Position numbers and translations under genes: made by a program. From positions 23,337 to 87,336 of the forward strand of contig JAFTXY010000013.1 of the NCBI GenBank assembly GCA_017461425.1: a stretch of 64,000 nucleotides of DNA, read 5' to 3'. Positions 1-8,056 of the stretch are shown here, piece after piece. Position 1 is the first letter of the stretch; each line of letters begins with the position of its first letter. A model generated the notes under the pieces. The model had not been told where the DNA came from, made no database searches, and worked only from the letters and a program-made list of their open reading frames with translations. The DNA comes from Candidatus Gastranaerophilales bacterium (GTDB lineage: Bacteria; Cyanobacteriota; Vampirovibrionia; Gastranaerophilales; Gastranaerophilaceae).

Positions 1-34
1 CTTCTGTAACAAAACTTTTTTTCAAAATTAAACC

Positions 35-1417
35 TTAATTTATTGAATTCAAAAAGTCTTCAAGCGCATAATTTTGAATATTTACTTTGATATTAGAATT
101 AATATCTTCAATCATTTTTCTGTAATTTTCTCTGATATTAATATCTTTATCGATAATATAAATTTCTTCAACTTGGTTTGAAACCATTAATGCGCTTTTT
201 AATAAATTCAAAGTAATCTTTTCGTCAAATGTTGGATGAATTAAAAGCCATACTTTTGAATTTGCCAGAGTTACCATTGAATTATTATAATAATCAATAT
301 TTAATTCACCATTTGCTTTATTTGAATAAAAACTTGGCAACATTGCACCCTTACATTTTGGACATTGCAAAACTAAAGGAGTTATTTGGCTATTATTTAA
401 ATATTCATTTGAACATTCGCAACATCTAAATAAATTTGTTAAACCAAACATTGGTAATAGATTTAATTTCTTTTCTTCATTGCTTTCAAAAAGACCATAA
501 GATAATTCGCATTCGTTAATCAAATTTGTTAAATTAGAGCTTAGAGTGTTTGTTATCAAGCTTAATTTATTTTCTTTTGTTTTTAATTGGTCTAAAATAT
601 TTTTAATTTCAGAAACATTTGTATTTGATTGAGTATTGATTTCAGAAATCAATCCCAAAATTTCATTTATTGAAGTGTGTTCTTCTTGAATTTTTGAAAC
701 TAATTTTCTATATTTTGTAATATTTTTTGTCTTTTCCAATGAGCTATCTTGGAAATAAAAAATTGCAATTGATTTCAATTCTTTTTCTATTTCTTGATGT
801 TGCTCTTCATGATGAATTGTTTCTGGTATATTTTCTTGATAATTAATTTCAGAATTAACTTCTTCATGTTTTTCTTCAACAACTTCTTTTATTTTATTTT
901 CTTCGATAACCTGAGGTTGCACTTGAAGATTTGGCTGATTAATATAATTATTTTGTACAGGAGTATATTCCTTAAATGGTTCTGCACTATATGGGCTTTG
1001 TGCAAAAGTTTGTGAATGCTCTTCTGTTTTATCAGCACCAAATGCATCAAAAGCACTTAGTTTTTGTTCTTCTTTTTCAACAGGAGTGCTATAACTTAAA
1101 GAAGTTAAACTTGAAACCCTGTTTTGATTTAAAGATTCATAAGGAGATGAAGCAACATCAACTTTCACCCCTTGAGAAGTTAAAATATCTTCTATTGTAG
1201 GAGATAAAATATCTTTAACATCTTCTGGAATAGATGGATTATTAGAAACATCAGCGAATATTTCTTTCAACATATCTAAATATTCAAATTTAAAGCCACT
1301 ATGATATTTCTCATGAAGCTTATAAGCTCCGTCTTTTAATAACTTAAAATCCATTTTTCTTAATGCGACTTCAAGTCTTTTAATTGTCATAATCTCTGTT
1401 TCCGGAAATGGCGCCAT
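35..1417 (-). CDS. Zinc-ribbon protein of unknown function, linked to pilT
   Basis: A 460-residue protein whose function I do not recognise. The N-terminal ~80 residues look like a small helical domain, the middle (about 90-215) is low-complexity and rich in Glu, Gln and Pro, residues ~215-310 are predicted helical or coiled coil, and the C-terminal part carries two CxxC pairs (CCEC and CPKC) typical of a structural zinc site followed by an alpha/beta-like stretch. The CxxC...CxxC-then-beta layout faintly resembles the C-terminal half of Sir2 proteins, but no NAD-binding half is present. The ATG at 1417 has an AAAGGAG ribosome site 6 nt upstream. It follows pilT by 22 bp and is probably co-transcribed, suggesting a role in pilus or surface motility (inference). 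Confidence 0.75.
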   Translation of the reverse strand: MAPFPETEIMTIKRLEVALRKMDFKLLKDGAYKLHEKYHSGFKFEYLDMLKEIFADVSNNPSIPEDVKDILSPTIEDILTSQGVKVDVASSPYESLNQNRVSSLTSLSYSTPVEKEEQKLSAFDAFGADKTEEHSQTFAQSPYSAEPFKEYTPVQNNYINQPNLQVQPQVIEENKIKEVVEEKHEEVNSEINYQENIPETIHHEEQHQEIEKELKSIAIFYFQDSSLEKTKNITKYRKLVSKIQEEHTSINEILGLISEINTQSNTNVSEIKNILDQLKTKENKLSLITNTLSSNLTNLINECELSYGLFESNEEKKLNLLPMFGLTNLFRCCECSNEYLNNSQITPLVLQCPKCKGAMLPSFYSNKANGELNIDYYNNSMVTLANSKVWLLIHPTFDEKITLNLLKSALMVSNQVEEIYIIDKDINIRENYRKMIEDINSNIKVNIQNYALEDFLNSIN

Positions 1418-1439
1418 ATCTTACTCCTTTAATTAATTA

Positions 1440-2537
1440 TTATAAAATCGATTCATCTACACCAGTATTTCTGTATATACCTCTAAGCATTTGTTCCATT
1501 TCTACTTTTTCGAGGCTATACTCAATGGCTGTTTCTTTTGTTATTTTTCCATTTTCATATAATTCATATAGTGATGCGTTCATTGTTTTAATATTTTGTT
1601 GCTTGCTTTTTTGCATTAGAAGTTCAACATCATGGAATTTTCCATCTTTTATATAGTCAACAACGGTTGATGTAAATGTTAATATTTCAACTGCTGGAAC
1701 TAAAACGCCATCATTTGTTGTTGGAACAAGTTGCTGGTGAATAACACCTCTGATACAATTTGCAAGTCTTTTCATAAATTGATCTTGGGAAGCTTCATCT
1801 ATAAAACCTTTTAATCTATTAATTGAAGCTACGGTTCCATTTGTGTGCAAAGTGGAGAAAACAAGGTGACCGGTTTCTGATGCTTCAATTGCACTCAACA
1901 ATGTTTCTTTATCCCTAATTTCACCAACCAATATAACATCAGGGTCCTGCCTTAAAGCATATTTAATACCAGTTTTGAAATCCTGAACATCAATATCGAG
2001 GCTTCTTTGAGTTATTATTGATTTTTTATCTTCATAAACAAACTCGACTGGATCTTCAATTGTAATAATGTGTCTTTTATGGTTTTGATTAATTGTTTCA
2101 ATCATACTTGACAAAGTAGTTGATTTACCAGAACCAGTCGCCCCAGTAACAAAAACAATTCCATTATTAAAATTAGTGTATTCTTTTAAATATTCAGGTA
2201 AACCCAAAGATTCAATTGGCTTGATATTATATGGAATTGCTCTAAAAGTAAATTTCCCATAATGTAGCTCTTTACAGTAATTTACCCTATATCTAGATAA
2301 TCCTTTTATTTCATAAATATAATCAATATCTTGTAATTCACTAACTTTTGCCCTATAAACTTGCGGAAGAGTTTTATCTAAAATATTTTGTATATCTTGA
2401 TATGTAACAACATCAGATACAATTTTATATATTTCACCATTAATTCTTAACGAAGGGGATTTATCACAATTCAAATGTATGTCAGATGCTTGTGCCTTGT
2501 GCGACTTTTTCAAAAAATCATCTAAATCAAATACCAT
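1440..2537 (-). CDS. pilT: PilT-family twitching motility ATPase
   Basis: Hexameric retraction ATPase of type IV pili, acting at the cytoplasmic base of the pilus. All diagnostic boxes are visible: Walker A GATGSGKST near residue 132, the Asp box (IITIEDPVEF) near 156, Walker B (DVILVGEIRD) near 200 and the His box (GHLVFSTLHTN) near 222. At 365 residues it matches the usual PilT length. The ATG at 2537 is preceded by AAGGAG. A candidate promoter TTGCAT-N17-TAAAAT lies upstream on the minus strand. No pilin or PilB is present in the window, so the rest of the pilus machine must be elsewhere. The downstream zinc-ribbon gene is likely in the same operon. Confidence 0.95.
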   Translation of the reverse strand: MVFDLDDFLKKSHKAQASDIHLNCDKSPSLRINGEIYKIVSDVVTYQDIQNILDKTLPQVYRAKVSELQDIDYIYEIKGLSRYRVNYCKELHYGKFTFRAIPYNIKPIESLGLPEYLKEYTNFNNGIVFVTGATGSGKSTTLSSMIETINQNHKRHIITIEDPVEFVYEDKKSIITQRSLDIDVQDFKTGIKYALRQDPDVILVGEIRDKETLLSAIEASETGHLVFSTLHTNGTVASINRLKGFIDEASQDQFMKRLANCIRGVIHQQLVPTTNDGVLVPAVEILTFTSTVVDYIKDGKFHDVELLMQKSKQQNIKTMNASLYELYENGKITKETAIEYSLEKVEMEQMLRGIYRNTGVDESIL

Positions 2538-2664
2538 CTTAAACTCCTTATAGGAATATTTTATAATTTATTTTTAAGTAATGCAATTTCTTTAAGCAAA
2601 ACTTAAAATTACTTATTAAAATATTTGATATCTATTTATTTTTTATGCAAAATAAAGAATATAT

Positions 2665-2737
2665 GGGGCATTAGCGCAGTTGGTAGCGCACAACACTGGC
2701 AGTGTTGGGGTCACGAGTTCGAATCTCGTATGCTCCA
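2665..2737 (+). tRNA. tRNA-Ala (anticodon GGC)
   Basis: A complete 73-nt cloverleaf: acceptor GGGGCAT pairs with ATGCTCC, D-arm stem GCGC/GCGC, anticodon stem CAACA/TGTTG with loop CTGGCAG (anticodon GGC), 5-nt variable region and T-arm ACGAG TTCGAAT CTCGT. The third acceptor pair is G3:U70, the identity element recognised by alanyl-tRNA synthetase. CCA is not encoded (TTT follows). An upstream TTGATA-N17-CAAAAT is a possible promoter. Confidence 0.95.
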
Positions 2738-2802
2738 TTTTATTGCAAATGCAAGCTTTAATTATTTTAACACGCAAGGCAAAATTTAATTTTGAGGGTT
2801 TT

Positions 2803-2808
2803 TATAAA
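2803..2808 (+). promoter_or_regulatory. -10 hexamer, predicted leaderless start
   Basis: TATAAA lies exactly 6 nt before the ATG at 2815, and no ribosome binding site is visible between them. By itself weak in AT-rich DNA, but it repeats a spacing seen at many SD-less genes in the window. Confidence 0.35.
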
Positions 2809-2814
2809 ACCATT

Positions 2815-3819
2815 ATGAAATTATCCCCACAAGCATTAACATTCAAAGGTTACGACGCAGCACCTTTAAGAAGAATTTTTGTTGACTCGCATTATAGCGA
2901 GCCATTTTATGAAGAACTTAAAACAGTTGGGAAACAAGAGAGTTTTGATATAGAATGTACTTGCGACTGCAGAAAATGGATACAAGATGACAAAGTTATT
3001 GTTGAAAGAAATTTAAACCCACACCTTGTTGCTGATTGGCAAACAAGCAACGCCTTTATTTCGGAATTAAAATACACTTGGGGAATAACAGGCTCAAGAG
3101 AATATGGGCTTTTAACAGGTGGTAACACATTTATCGGAAAACTTCCAAATGGCGAAAAATGGCTTTTAATGGGAAAAAACGAAAGAAGAATCTGCGATGA
3201 CCCAGATAAAATTTCTAAAACTTATGGAGTTAAAGTTGAAAACTTAAATTATCTTCCTCAGCAAGATTTTCACTTAGACATGTTTTTAAGACCAATTGGC
3301 TATCCTTATATTTTAGTCAATGATCCAAAACTAGCAAAAGAAAATTTAGAAAAATATTGTCAAGAACATCCTGAAAACAAATCAATAATGGATGAATTTT
3401 TAAAATGGAATGAAAGACGAAAAAGACATTATGCAGATTGCGAAGAAACAATTGCAAAACTTGAAGAAATTGGCTTTATCCCAATAAGAATTGCAGGAGT
3501 TTACACAGAAGGCATAAACTTTATGAATGCAATTGTAAATAAACACAAAGATGGCAAAATATCATACATAACAAATTCAACAAAAGGAAATTATGTAACA
3601 ACATATAATGATATAGAAAAAATATTTGAAAATGACTTAAAAAACAAAGTTCCAAACATAGACAAAGTACATTTTATTGCTGGCAGAAGTTCTGTTGACT
3701 ATATGGATCCCGATATATATTACACTGATGGAAATTATATGATGTCAAATATTAAAAATAACAGCGGCGGATTACATTGTATGACATTAGAAGAACCTAA
3801 TTTTGAACAATGGGCATAA
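2815..3819 (+). CDS. Guanidino-group-modifying enzyme (amidinotransferase/deiminase superfamily)
   Basis: A 334-residue protein with the hallmarks of the pentein fold used by arginine deiminases, agmatine deiminases and amidinotransferases. Visible signatures are GGNTF near residue 102 (the GG(D/N) turn), FHLDMFLRP with the catalytic His at 153, and near the C terminus GGLHCMT with the nucleophilic Cys at about 322. The FH(I/L)D and GG.HC.T wording is closer to glycine amidinotransferase-type proteins than to arginine deiminase, but the substrate cannot be read from sequence. The start is placed at ATG 2815; an in-frame upstream extension would run back into the tRNA. Residues 7-11 (ALTFKG) resemble a short motif in the next gene product. 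Cytoplasmic by appearance, no signal peptide. Confidence 0.7.
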   Translation: MKLSPQALTFKGYDAAPLRRIFVDSHYSEPFYEELKTVGKQESFDIECTCDCRKWIQDDKVIVERNLNPHLVADWQTSNAFISELKYTWGITGSREYGLLTGGNTFIGKLPNGEKWLLMGKNERRICDDPDKISKTYGVKVENLNYLPQQDFHLDMFLRPIGYPYILVNDPKLAKENLEKYCQEHPENKSIMDEFLKWNERRKRHYADCEETIAKLEEIGFIPIRIAGVYTEGINFMNAIVNKHKDGKISYITNSTKGNYVTTYNDIEKIFENDLKNKVPNIDKVHFIAGRSSVDYMDPDIYYTDGNYMMSNIKNNSGGLHCMTLEEPNFEQWA

Positions 3820-3881
3820 TTACTAGCAATTTTTATCAAAAAAATTACTTTATTAAACTATGTTTATTGAAAGGCAATAAA

Positions 3882-5021
3882 ATGAATATTCCAAAAATTA
3901 ATTTTGCACAAAATATACAAAAACTATCTCAACAAAAAGCTGTTCCAAGAATAAATCAGCTTGCTTGTGATACTGTTTCTTTTTCAGGAGCAAAAGCGCT
4001 CGAAGCAGGGACAGATGCTATGGTTGAAACATTAAGAAAAATTGGAGATTTCTTAGCACAAGGCAAATATAAACTTGTATCTGATGCAACATCATTAATT
4101 CAAGCAGGAAAAATAAAAGAAGCAATAGAATTTTTAAATAAAAATGCTCCATTGGAAGGTGCTATAAAAGTTATAGATGACGGGATTGAAGTTTTAGGAA
4201 AAGATTGGGATGGAAGCCCGGTAACTAAAATATTTAAAAATGTTCCAGGATTTAAAAACTTAGGTCTCCAAGAAACATTTACTCCTGAAGTCAGGGCAAA
4301 ATTATTAAAAGAAGCTTTTGGAATAGAACCTAAAACAACAGTTGGTATGGTTGGATGGACAAATGTTAAACCTCAAAATGTTGCAGGTGGAACATCTCTA
4401 ACAAAAGGCGAACTAACTCAAAAATATATAGAAGCAACAGAAGAATTTTATGAACCAGTAGATAGATATCTTAGAAGCATTGGAATGCAACCAACAGATA
4501 GAGCACTTGTTTCAAGTGTCAGCTACGATGGTGTTGATAAAGCAATAATGGATATTGGCGAAAAAAATGGAATTAACACTTTGACAATTACCCCATTTAC
4601 ATATGCACAATATGGAAGAGAGCTTCATCCGCATCCAACTGTTATAACTGATACAATATCTCAATATGTTGATGGGTATGGACAATTAACAGATGCTATT
4701 GTTGTAACAGGCGGAAGAGATCACGCATTTAAATTTGATGCAGGCGGGAAATGGACCAAACAAAGTAATGGTTTGATTATTCCTGTTGATGTTTTAAAAG
4801 ATTTCAAAGGAATAGAAGTGCCTGCAACAATAAACGGAAAAATTGAAAATGCGGCTGCTTGTGCATATGAAACATTCTCTGATCCATTACCAAGTGGCTT
4901 GGTTGATAAGTTTAAAACATTACCATCAGATTCAACAAAACAAGATTTACAACATCCCGCTCAGCAAGCTTTAGCTGCGGCAATGGCAGATAAATTAATT
5001 GAAAATGGTTTAAAATTATAA
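3882..5021 (+). CDS. Unknown protein with N-terminal SFSG motif
   Basis: A 379-residue protein I do not recognise. It begins with a ~35-residue polar leader ending in DTVSFSGAK, then a helical region (about 40-100), and then an alpha/beta-looking core that includes a glycine-rich VVTGGRDHAF stretch near residue 285 and a TPFTYAQYGRE segment before it, consistent with a Rossmann-like nucleotide-binding fold (inference). The ATG at 3882 has AAAGG 7 nt upstream; the longer reading frame back to 3810 overlaps the previous gene and has no better site. It probably shares a transcript with the preceding guanidino-modifying enzyme. Confidence 0.7.
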   Translation: MNIPKINFAQNIQKLSQQKAVPRINQLACDTVSFSGAKALEAGTDAMVETLRKIGDFLAQGKYKLVSDATSLIQAGKIKEAIEFLNKNAPLEGAIKVIDDGIEVLGKDWDGSPVTKIFKNVPGFKNLGLQETFTPEVRAKLLKEAFGIEPKTTVGMVGWTNVKPQNVAGGTSLTKGELTQKYIEATEEFYEPVDRYLRSIGMQPTDRALVSSVSYDGVDKAIMDIGEKNGINTLTITPFTYAQYGRELHPHPTVITDTISQYVDGYGQLTDAIVVTGGRDHAFKFDAGGKWTKQSNGLIIPVDVLKDFKGIEVPATINGKIENAAACAYETFSDPLPSGLVDKFKTLPSDSTKQDLQHPAQQALAAAMADKLIENGLKL

Positions 5022-5070
5022 TTTATTTATTTTTCCGCAAAAATATTATTGTTTTAAAAAATTGACGAGT

Positions 5071-5076
5071 TACAAT
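5071..5076 (+). promoter_or_regulatory. -10 hexamer, predicted leaderless start
   Basis: TACAAT is followed by exactly 6 nt and then the ATG at 5083, with no Shine-Dalgarno sequence. A weak -35 TTGTTT sits 16 nt upstream (5049-5054). Confidence 0.45.
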
Positions 5077-5082
5077 TTAATT

Positions 5083-5718
5083 ATGGAATCCGTTAATGAA
5101 AATCTTTTATATTTTTTAGACAATAAGCCATATATAAATATGACAAACGCATGCACCAACGCATGTGTTTTTTGCTTAAGAAATCAAAAAGATGATGTTC
5201 AAGGAGCAAATCTTTGGCTCGATAAAGATAATGTAGCAGCTTGTGATGTAATAGCTCAAATTGAATTAAAAAAAGATATTATATCCAAATCCGAAGAAAT
5301 TGTTTTTTGTGGCTATGGTGAACCATTAATTAAAATTAATGAAGTAGTTGAAATATCTAAATATTTAAAAGAAAATTATCCAAATATTAAAATCAGAATC
5401 AACACAAATGGACATGCAAACGCAATCCATAAAAGAAATGTTGCAATTGAATTAGCACCATATGTTGACTTAATTTCAATAAGTTTGAATGGAGAAAATG
5501 AAGAAACTTACAATAAAGTTTCAAACCCAAAAATAGATAACGCATACGAAGAAGTAAAAAGATTTATTCGTGCTTGCGTTGAAGAAAAAATTAAAACAGT
5601 AACAACAATCGTATCTAATGTTCCAAATTATCCTGTAAATGTAGAAAGATGCGAAATTGTTGCAAAATCTCTTGGAGCTAAATTTAGAGCAAGAGAATTC
5701 ATAGTAAATGGCTACTAA
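5083..5718 (+). CDS. TatD-linked radical SAM protein
   Basis: A small (211-residue) radical SAM enzyme. The [4Fe-4S]/SAM motif is CTNACVFC (CxxxCxxC) near residue 25, followed by NLWLDKD and GYGEPLI, the SAM-contact glycine motif. The order NMTNACTNACVFC...NLWL is typical of the radical SAM family often fused to or beside TatD nucleases; no tatD is adjacent here. The start is set at ATG 5083 rather than the in-frame TTG at 5062, because a -10 element lies between them. The substrate is unknown. It is followed at 22 bp by the acyl-CoA synthetase gene. Confidence 0.8.
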   Translation: MESVNENLLYFLDNKPYINMTNACTNACVFCLRNQKDDVQGANLWLDKDNVAACDVIAQIELKKDIISKSEEIVFCGYGEPLIKINEVVEISKYLKENYPNIKIRINTNGHANAIHKRNVAIELAPYVDLISISLNGENEETYNKVSNPKIDNAYEEVKRFIRACVEEKIKTVTTIVSNVPNYPVNVERCEIVAKSLGAKFRAREFIVNGY

Positions 5719-5740
5719 AAATTAGAGGAAAGGACATAAA

Positions 5741-7903
5741 ATGCTAAGTAAAATTATGAAACCAAAATCAATAGCTGTTATCGGCGCTTCAACTAAGCCA
5801 AAAACTATTGGTTCTGAATTAATGCAAAGATTAAGAGATTATAAATTTCAAGGAAATATTTATCCTGTAAACCCAAAAGGTGGGGTTATTGAAGGTTTTC
5901 AAGCATATACTTCTGTTTTAGAAATTCCTGGCGAAGTTGATTTTGCAGTAATCATTGTTCCTCAAAAATTTGTTTTAGCTGCAATTGATGAATGTAATCA
6001 AAAAGGAATTAAAGGTATTTGTATAATTTCTGCAGGCTTTAAAGAATCAGGCGCAGAAGGTGCTGCAGCCGAAAAAGAATTACTAGAAAAAGTTAAAGCT
6101 TACGGTATGAGATTAGTTGGTCCAAACTGCTTGGGCGTTTTAAATACAAACCCGGAAGTATCAATGGACGCAACATTTGCTGAATCATTACCAATCAGAG
6201 GCGATATTGGTTTTGTTTCTCAATCAGGCGCACTTGGTGGCGGTATTTTAAATATTTTAAAAGACTTAAACGTTGGTTTTGCACAATTCATTTCAATTGG
6301 CAACCAAGCAGACGTTAATGCTGAAACTGCAATTGAATATTGGGAAAATGATGATGATGTAAAACAAATTCTTCTTTATATGGAATCAATCCAAAACCCA
6401 GAAAACTTTAGAAAATTAGCTACAAGAATTTCTAAAAAGAAACCTATTGTTGCCCTAAAAGCTGGCAGAAGTGCTGCTGGTGCAAGTGCAGCAAGTTCTC
6501 ACACAGGTTCTTTAGCAGGTGCAGATAAAGCAGCAAACGCATTATTAGCACAATCTGGCGTTATTAGAGAATATTCATTGAAAAACTTATTTGCAACAGC
6601 AAAAGTATTTTCTAATTGCCCAATTCCAAAAGGCGATAGAGTTGCAATCATTACAAACTCTGGCGGTCCTGGAATTATGGCAACAGATGCAATTTGTGAA
6701 TATGGTATGCAAATTGCTCCAATTACGGATGCTACAAAAGATAAATTAAGAAGCTTCTTACCTGCAGCAGCTTCCGTTAAAAACCCAATCGATATGATTG
6801 CATCAGCTCCAATTGAACATTATATGCAAACATTAGAAACAGTTATTGCTGATGATAACGTTGATATGATTATGGTTATTTATCTTCCATTCTTAGGATT
6901 AAAAGATATAGATGTTGCTAAAGCTATTATGGAAATAAAAGCAAGAAATCCACAAAAACCTGTTATCGGCGTATTTATGACAACATCTGACTTCTTTACA
7001 AAACTTTCTGAAATGGATGTTAATATGCCATTCTTTATGTATGCAGAAGAAGCAGCGGAAGGCTTAAATAGATTAAATCAACAAAGAATTTGGCAAGAAA
7101 GACCAGTTGGCTCAATTCCAACATACAATGTTGATAGAGCAAGAGCAGAACAAATTATTAAACAATCAATCCATGAAGGTCGTGCTCAATTAACAACTCG
7201 TGAATCAATTGATGTTTTAGATGCTTACGGAATAAGAGTTTGCAAATCTGGTTTTGCAACTAATATCGACGAAGTTGTTTCTATTGGAAATTCAATCGGA
7301 TACCCTGTTGTTATGAAAATGACTTCTAAAACAACATCGCACAAAACTGATGTTGGTGGCGTAAGAGTTAATATTCAATCAGAAGAACAATTAAGAGCAG
7401 AATATAATGATTTAATTGCTAAATTAACTGAAAAAGGTTTAATTGATGGTCTTGAAGGTGTAATCATTCAAGAAATGGTTAAAGGTAATCGTGAAATGGT
7501 TTGTGGTATTGCGACAGACCCACAATACGGACCAATGATGATGTTTGGTTTAGGCGGCGTGTTTATCGAAGTTATGAAAGATGTAACATTCAGAATTGCT
7601 CCTTTAACAGACGTTGATGCGGCTGAAATGATTAAATCAGTAAAAGCATATAAATTATTAGAAGGTGCTCGTGGTACAACTCCTGCTCAAATGGATCAAA
7701 TTCAAGAAACATTATTAAGATTATCTCAATTAGTTTCTGATTATCCATTCATTGATGAATTAGATATCAATCCTCTTCTAATTTCAGAAAAAACAGGTGA
7801 AGGTATCGCTGTTGATGGACGCATCAAAGTTCGTCTAGAAGAAGCAATGGATAAATTATCAGGTGGCTGTGTTTGTGGTTCTTGCCACGGCTGCTGCCAC
7901 TAA
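5741..7903 (+). CDS. ADP-forming acetate/acyl-CoA synthetase, fused alpha-beta
   Basis: Converts acetyl-CoA (or another acyl-CoA), ADP and phosphate to the acid, CoA and ATP, giving substrate-level ATP in fermenters. The 720-residue chain has the fused order: CoA-binding domain (SIAVIGAS near residue 10), succinyl-CoA-synthetase-like domains with the conserved His of SSHTGSLAGADKA near 250 and ITNSGGPG near 305, and a C-terminal ATP-grasp domain (about 490-710). AGGAAAGGA precedes the ATG. An unusual C terminus, CVCGSCHGCCH, adds five Cys and two His after the family's normal end. A strong terminator follows directly. Fits a fermentative metabolism with the glycyl-radical gene at 59.8 kb. Confidence 0.92.
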   Translation: MLSKIMKPKSIAVIGASTKPKTIGSELMQRLRDYKFQGNIYPVNPKGGVIEGFQAYTSVLEIPGEVDFAVIIVPQKFVLAAIDECNQKGIKGICIISAGFKESGAEGAAAEKELLEKVKAYGMRLVGPNCLGVLNTNPEVSMDATFAESLPIRGDIGFVSQSGALGGGILNILKDLNVGFAQFISIGNQADVNAETAIEYWENDDDVKQILLYMESIQNPENFRKLATRISKKKPIVALKAGRSAAGASAASSHTGSLAGADKAANALLAQSGVIREYSLKNLFATAKVFSNCPIPKGDRVAIITNSGGPGIMATDAICEYGMQIAPITDATKDKLRSFLPAAASVKNPIDMIASAPIEHYMQTLETVIADDNVDMIMVIYLPFLGLKDIDVAKAIMEIKARNPQKPVIGVFMTTSDFFTKLSEMDVNMPFFMYAEEAAEGLNRLNQQRIWQERPVGSIPTYNVDRARAEQIIKQSIHEGRAQLTTRESIDVLDAYGIRVCKSGFATNIDEVVSIGNSIGYPVVMKMTSKTTSHKTDVGGVRVNIQSEEQLRAEYNDLIAKLTEKGLIDGLEGVIIQEMVKGNREMVCGIATDPQYGPMMMFGLGGVFIEVMKDVTFRIAPLTDVDAAEMIKSVKAYKLLEGARGTTPAQMDQIQETLLRLSQLVSDYPFIDELDINPLLISEKTGEGIAVDGRIKVRLEEAMDKLSGGCVCGSCHGCCH

Positions 7904-7923
7904 TAAATTAATTTCTATTTTAA

Positions 7924-7952
7924 AACACCGAGTAAAACTCGGTGTTTTTTTT
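7924..7952 (+). terminator. Rho-independent terminator after acyl-CoA synthetase
   Basis: AACACCGAG-TAAAA-CTCGGTGTT is a perfect 9-bp stem followed by a run of T, 20 nt after the stop codon. Confidence 0.9.
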
Positions 7953-8056
7953 GTAAATAATTGTTACATTTCACCATATCTTCATAAAGTTTATACAAAA
8001 AATTGCCGAATACGAATAAGGACAATAAATTTCTATTTCGAAAGGAACAATGGAAT

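Noticed and set aside
2665..2737. tRNA-Ala as a mobile-element attachment site
   Set aside because: No integrase, no repeated tRNA 3' end and no phage genes follow; downstream genes look native in composition.
8003..8056. Upstream TTG extension of the EF-hand protein
   Set aside because: ATG 8057 has a better ribosome site and the extension contains no recognisable protein feature.
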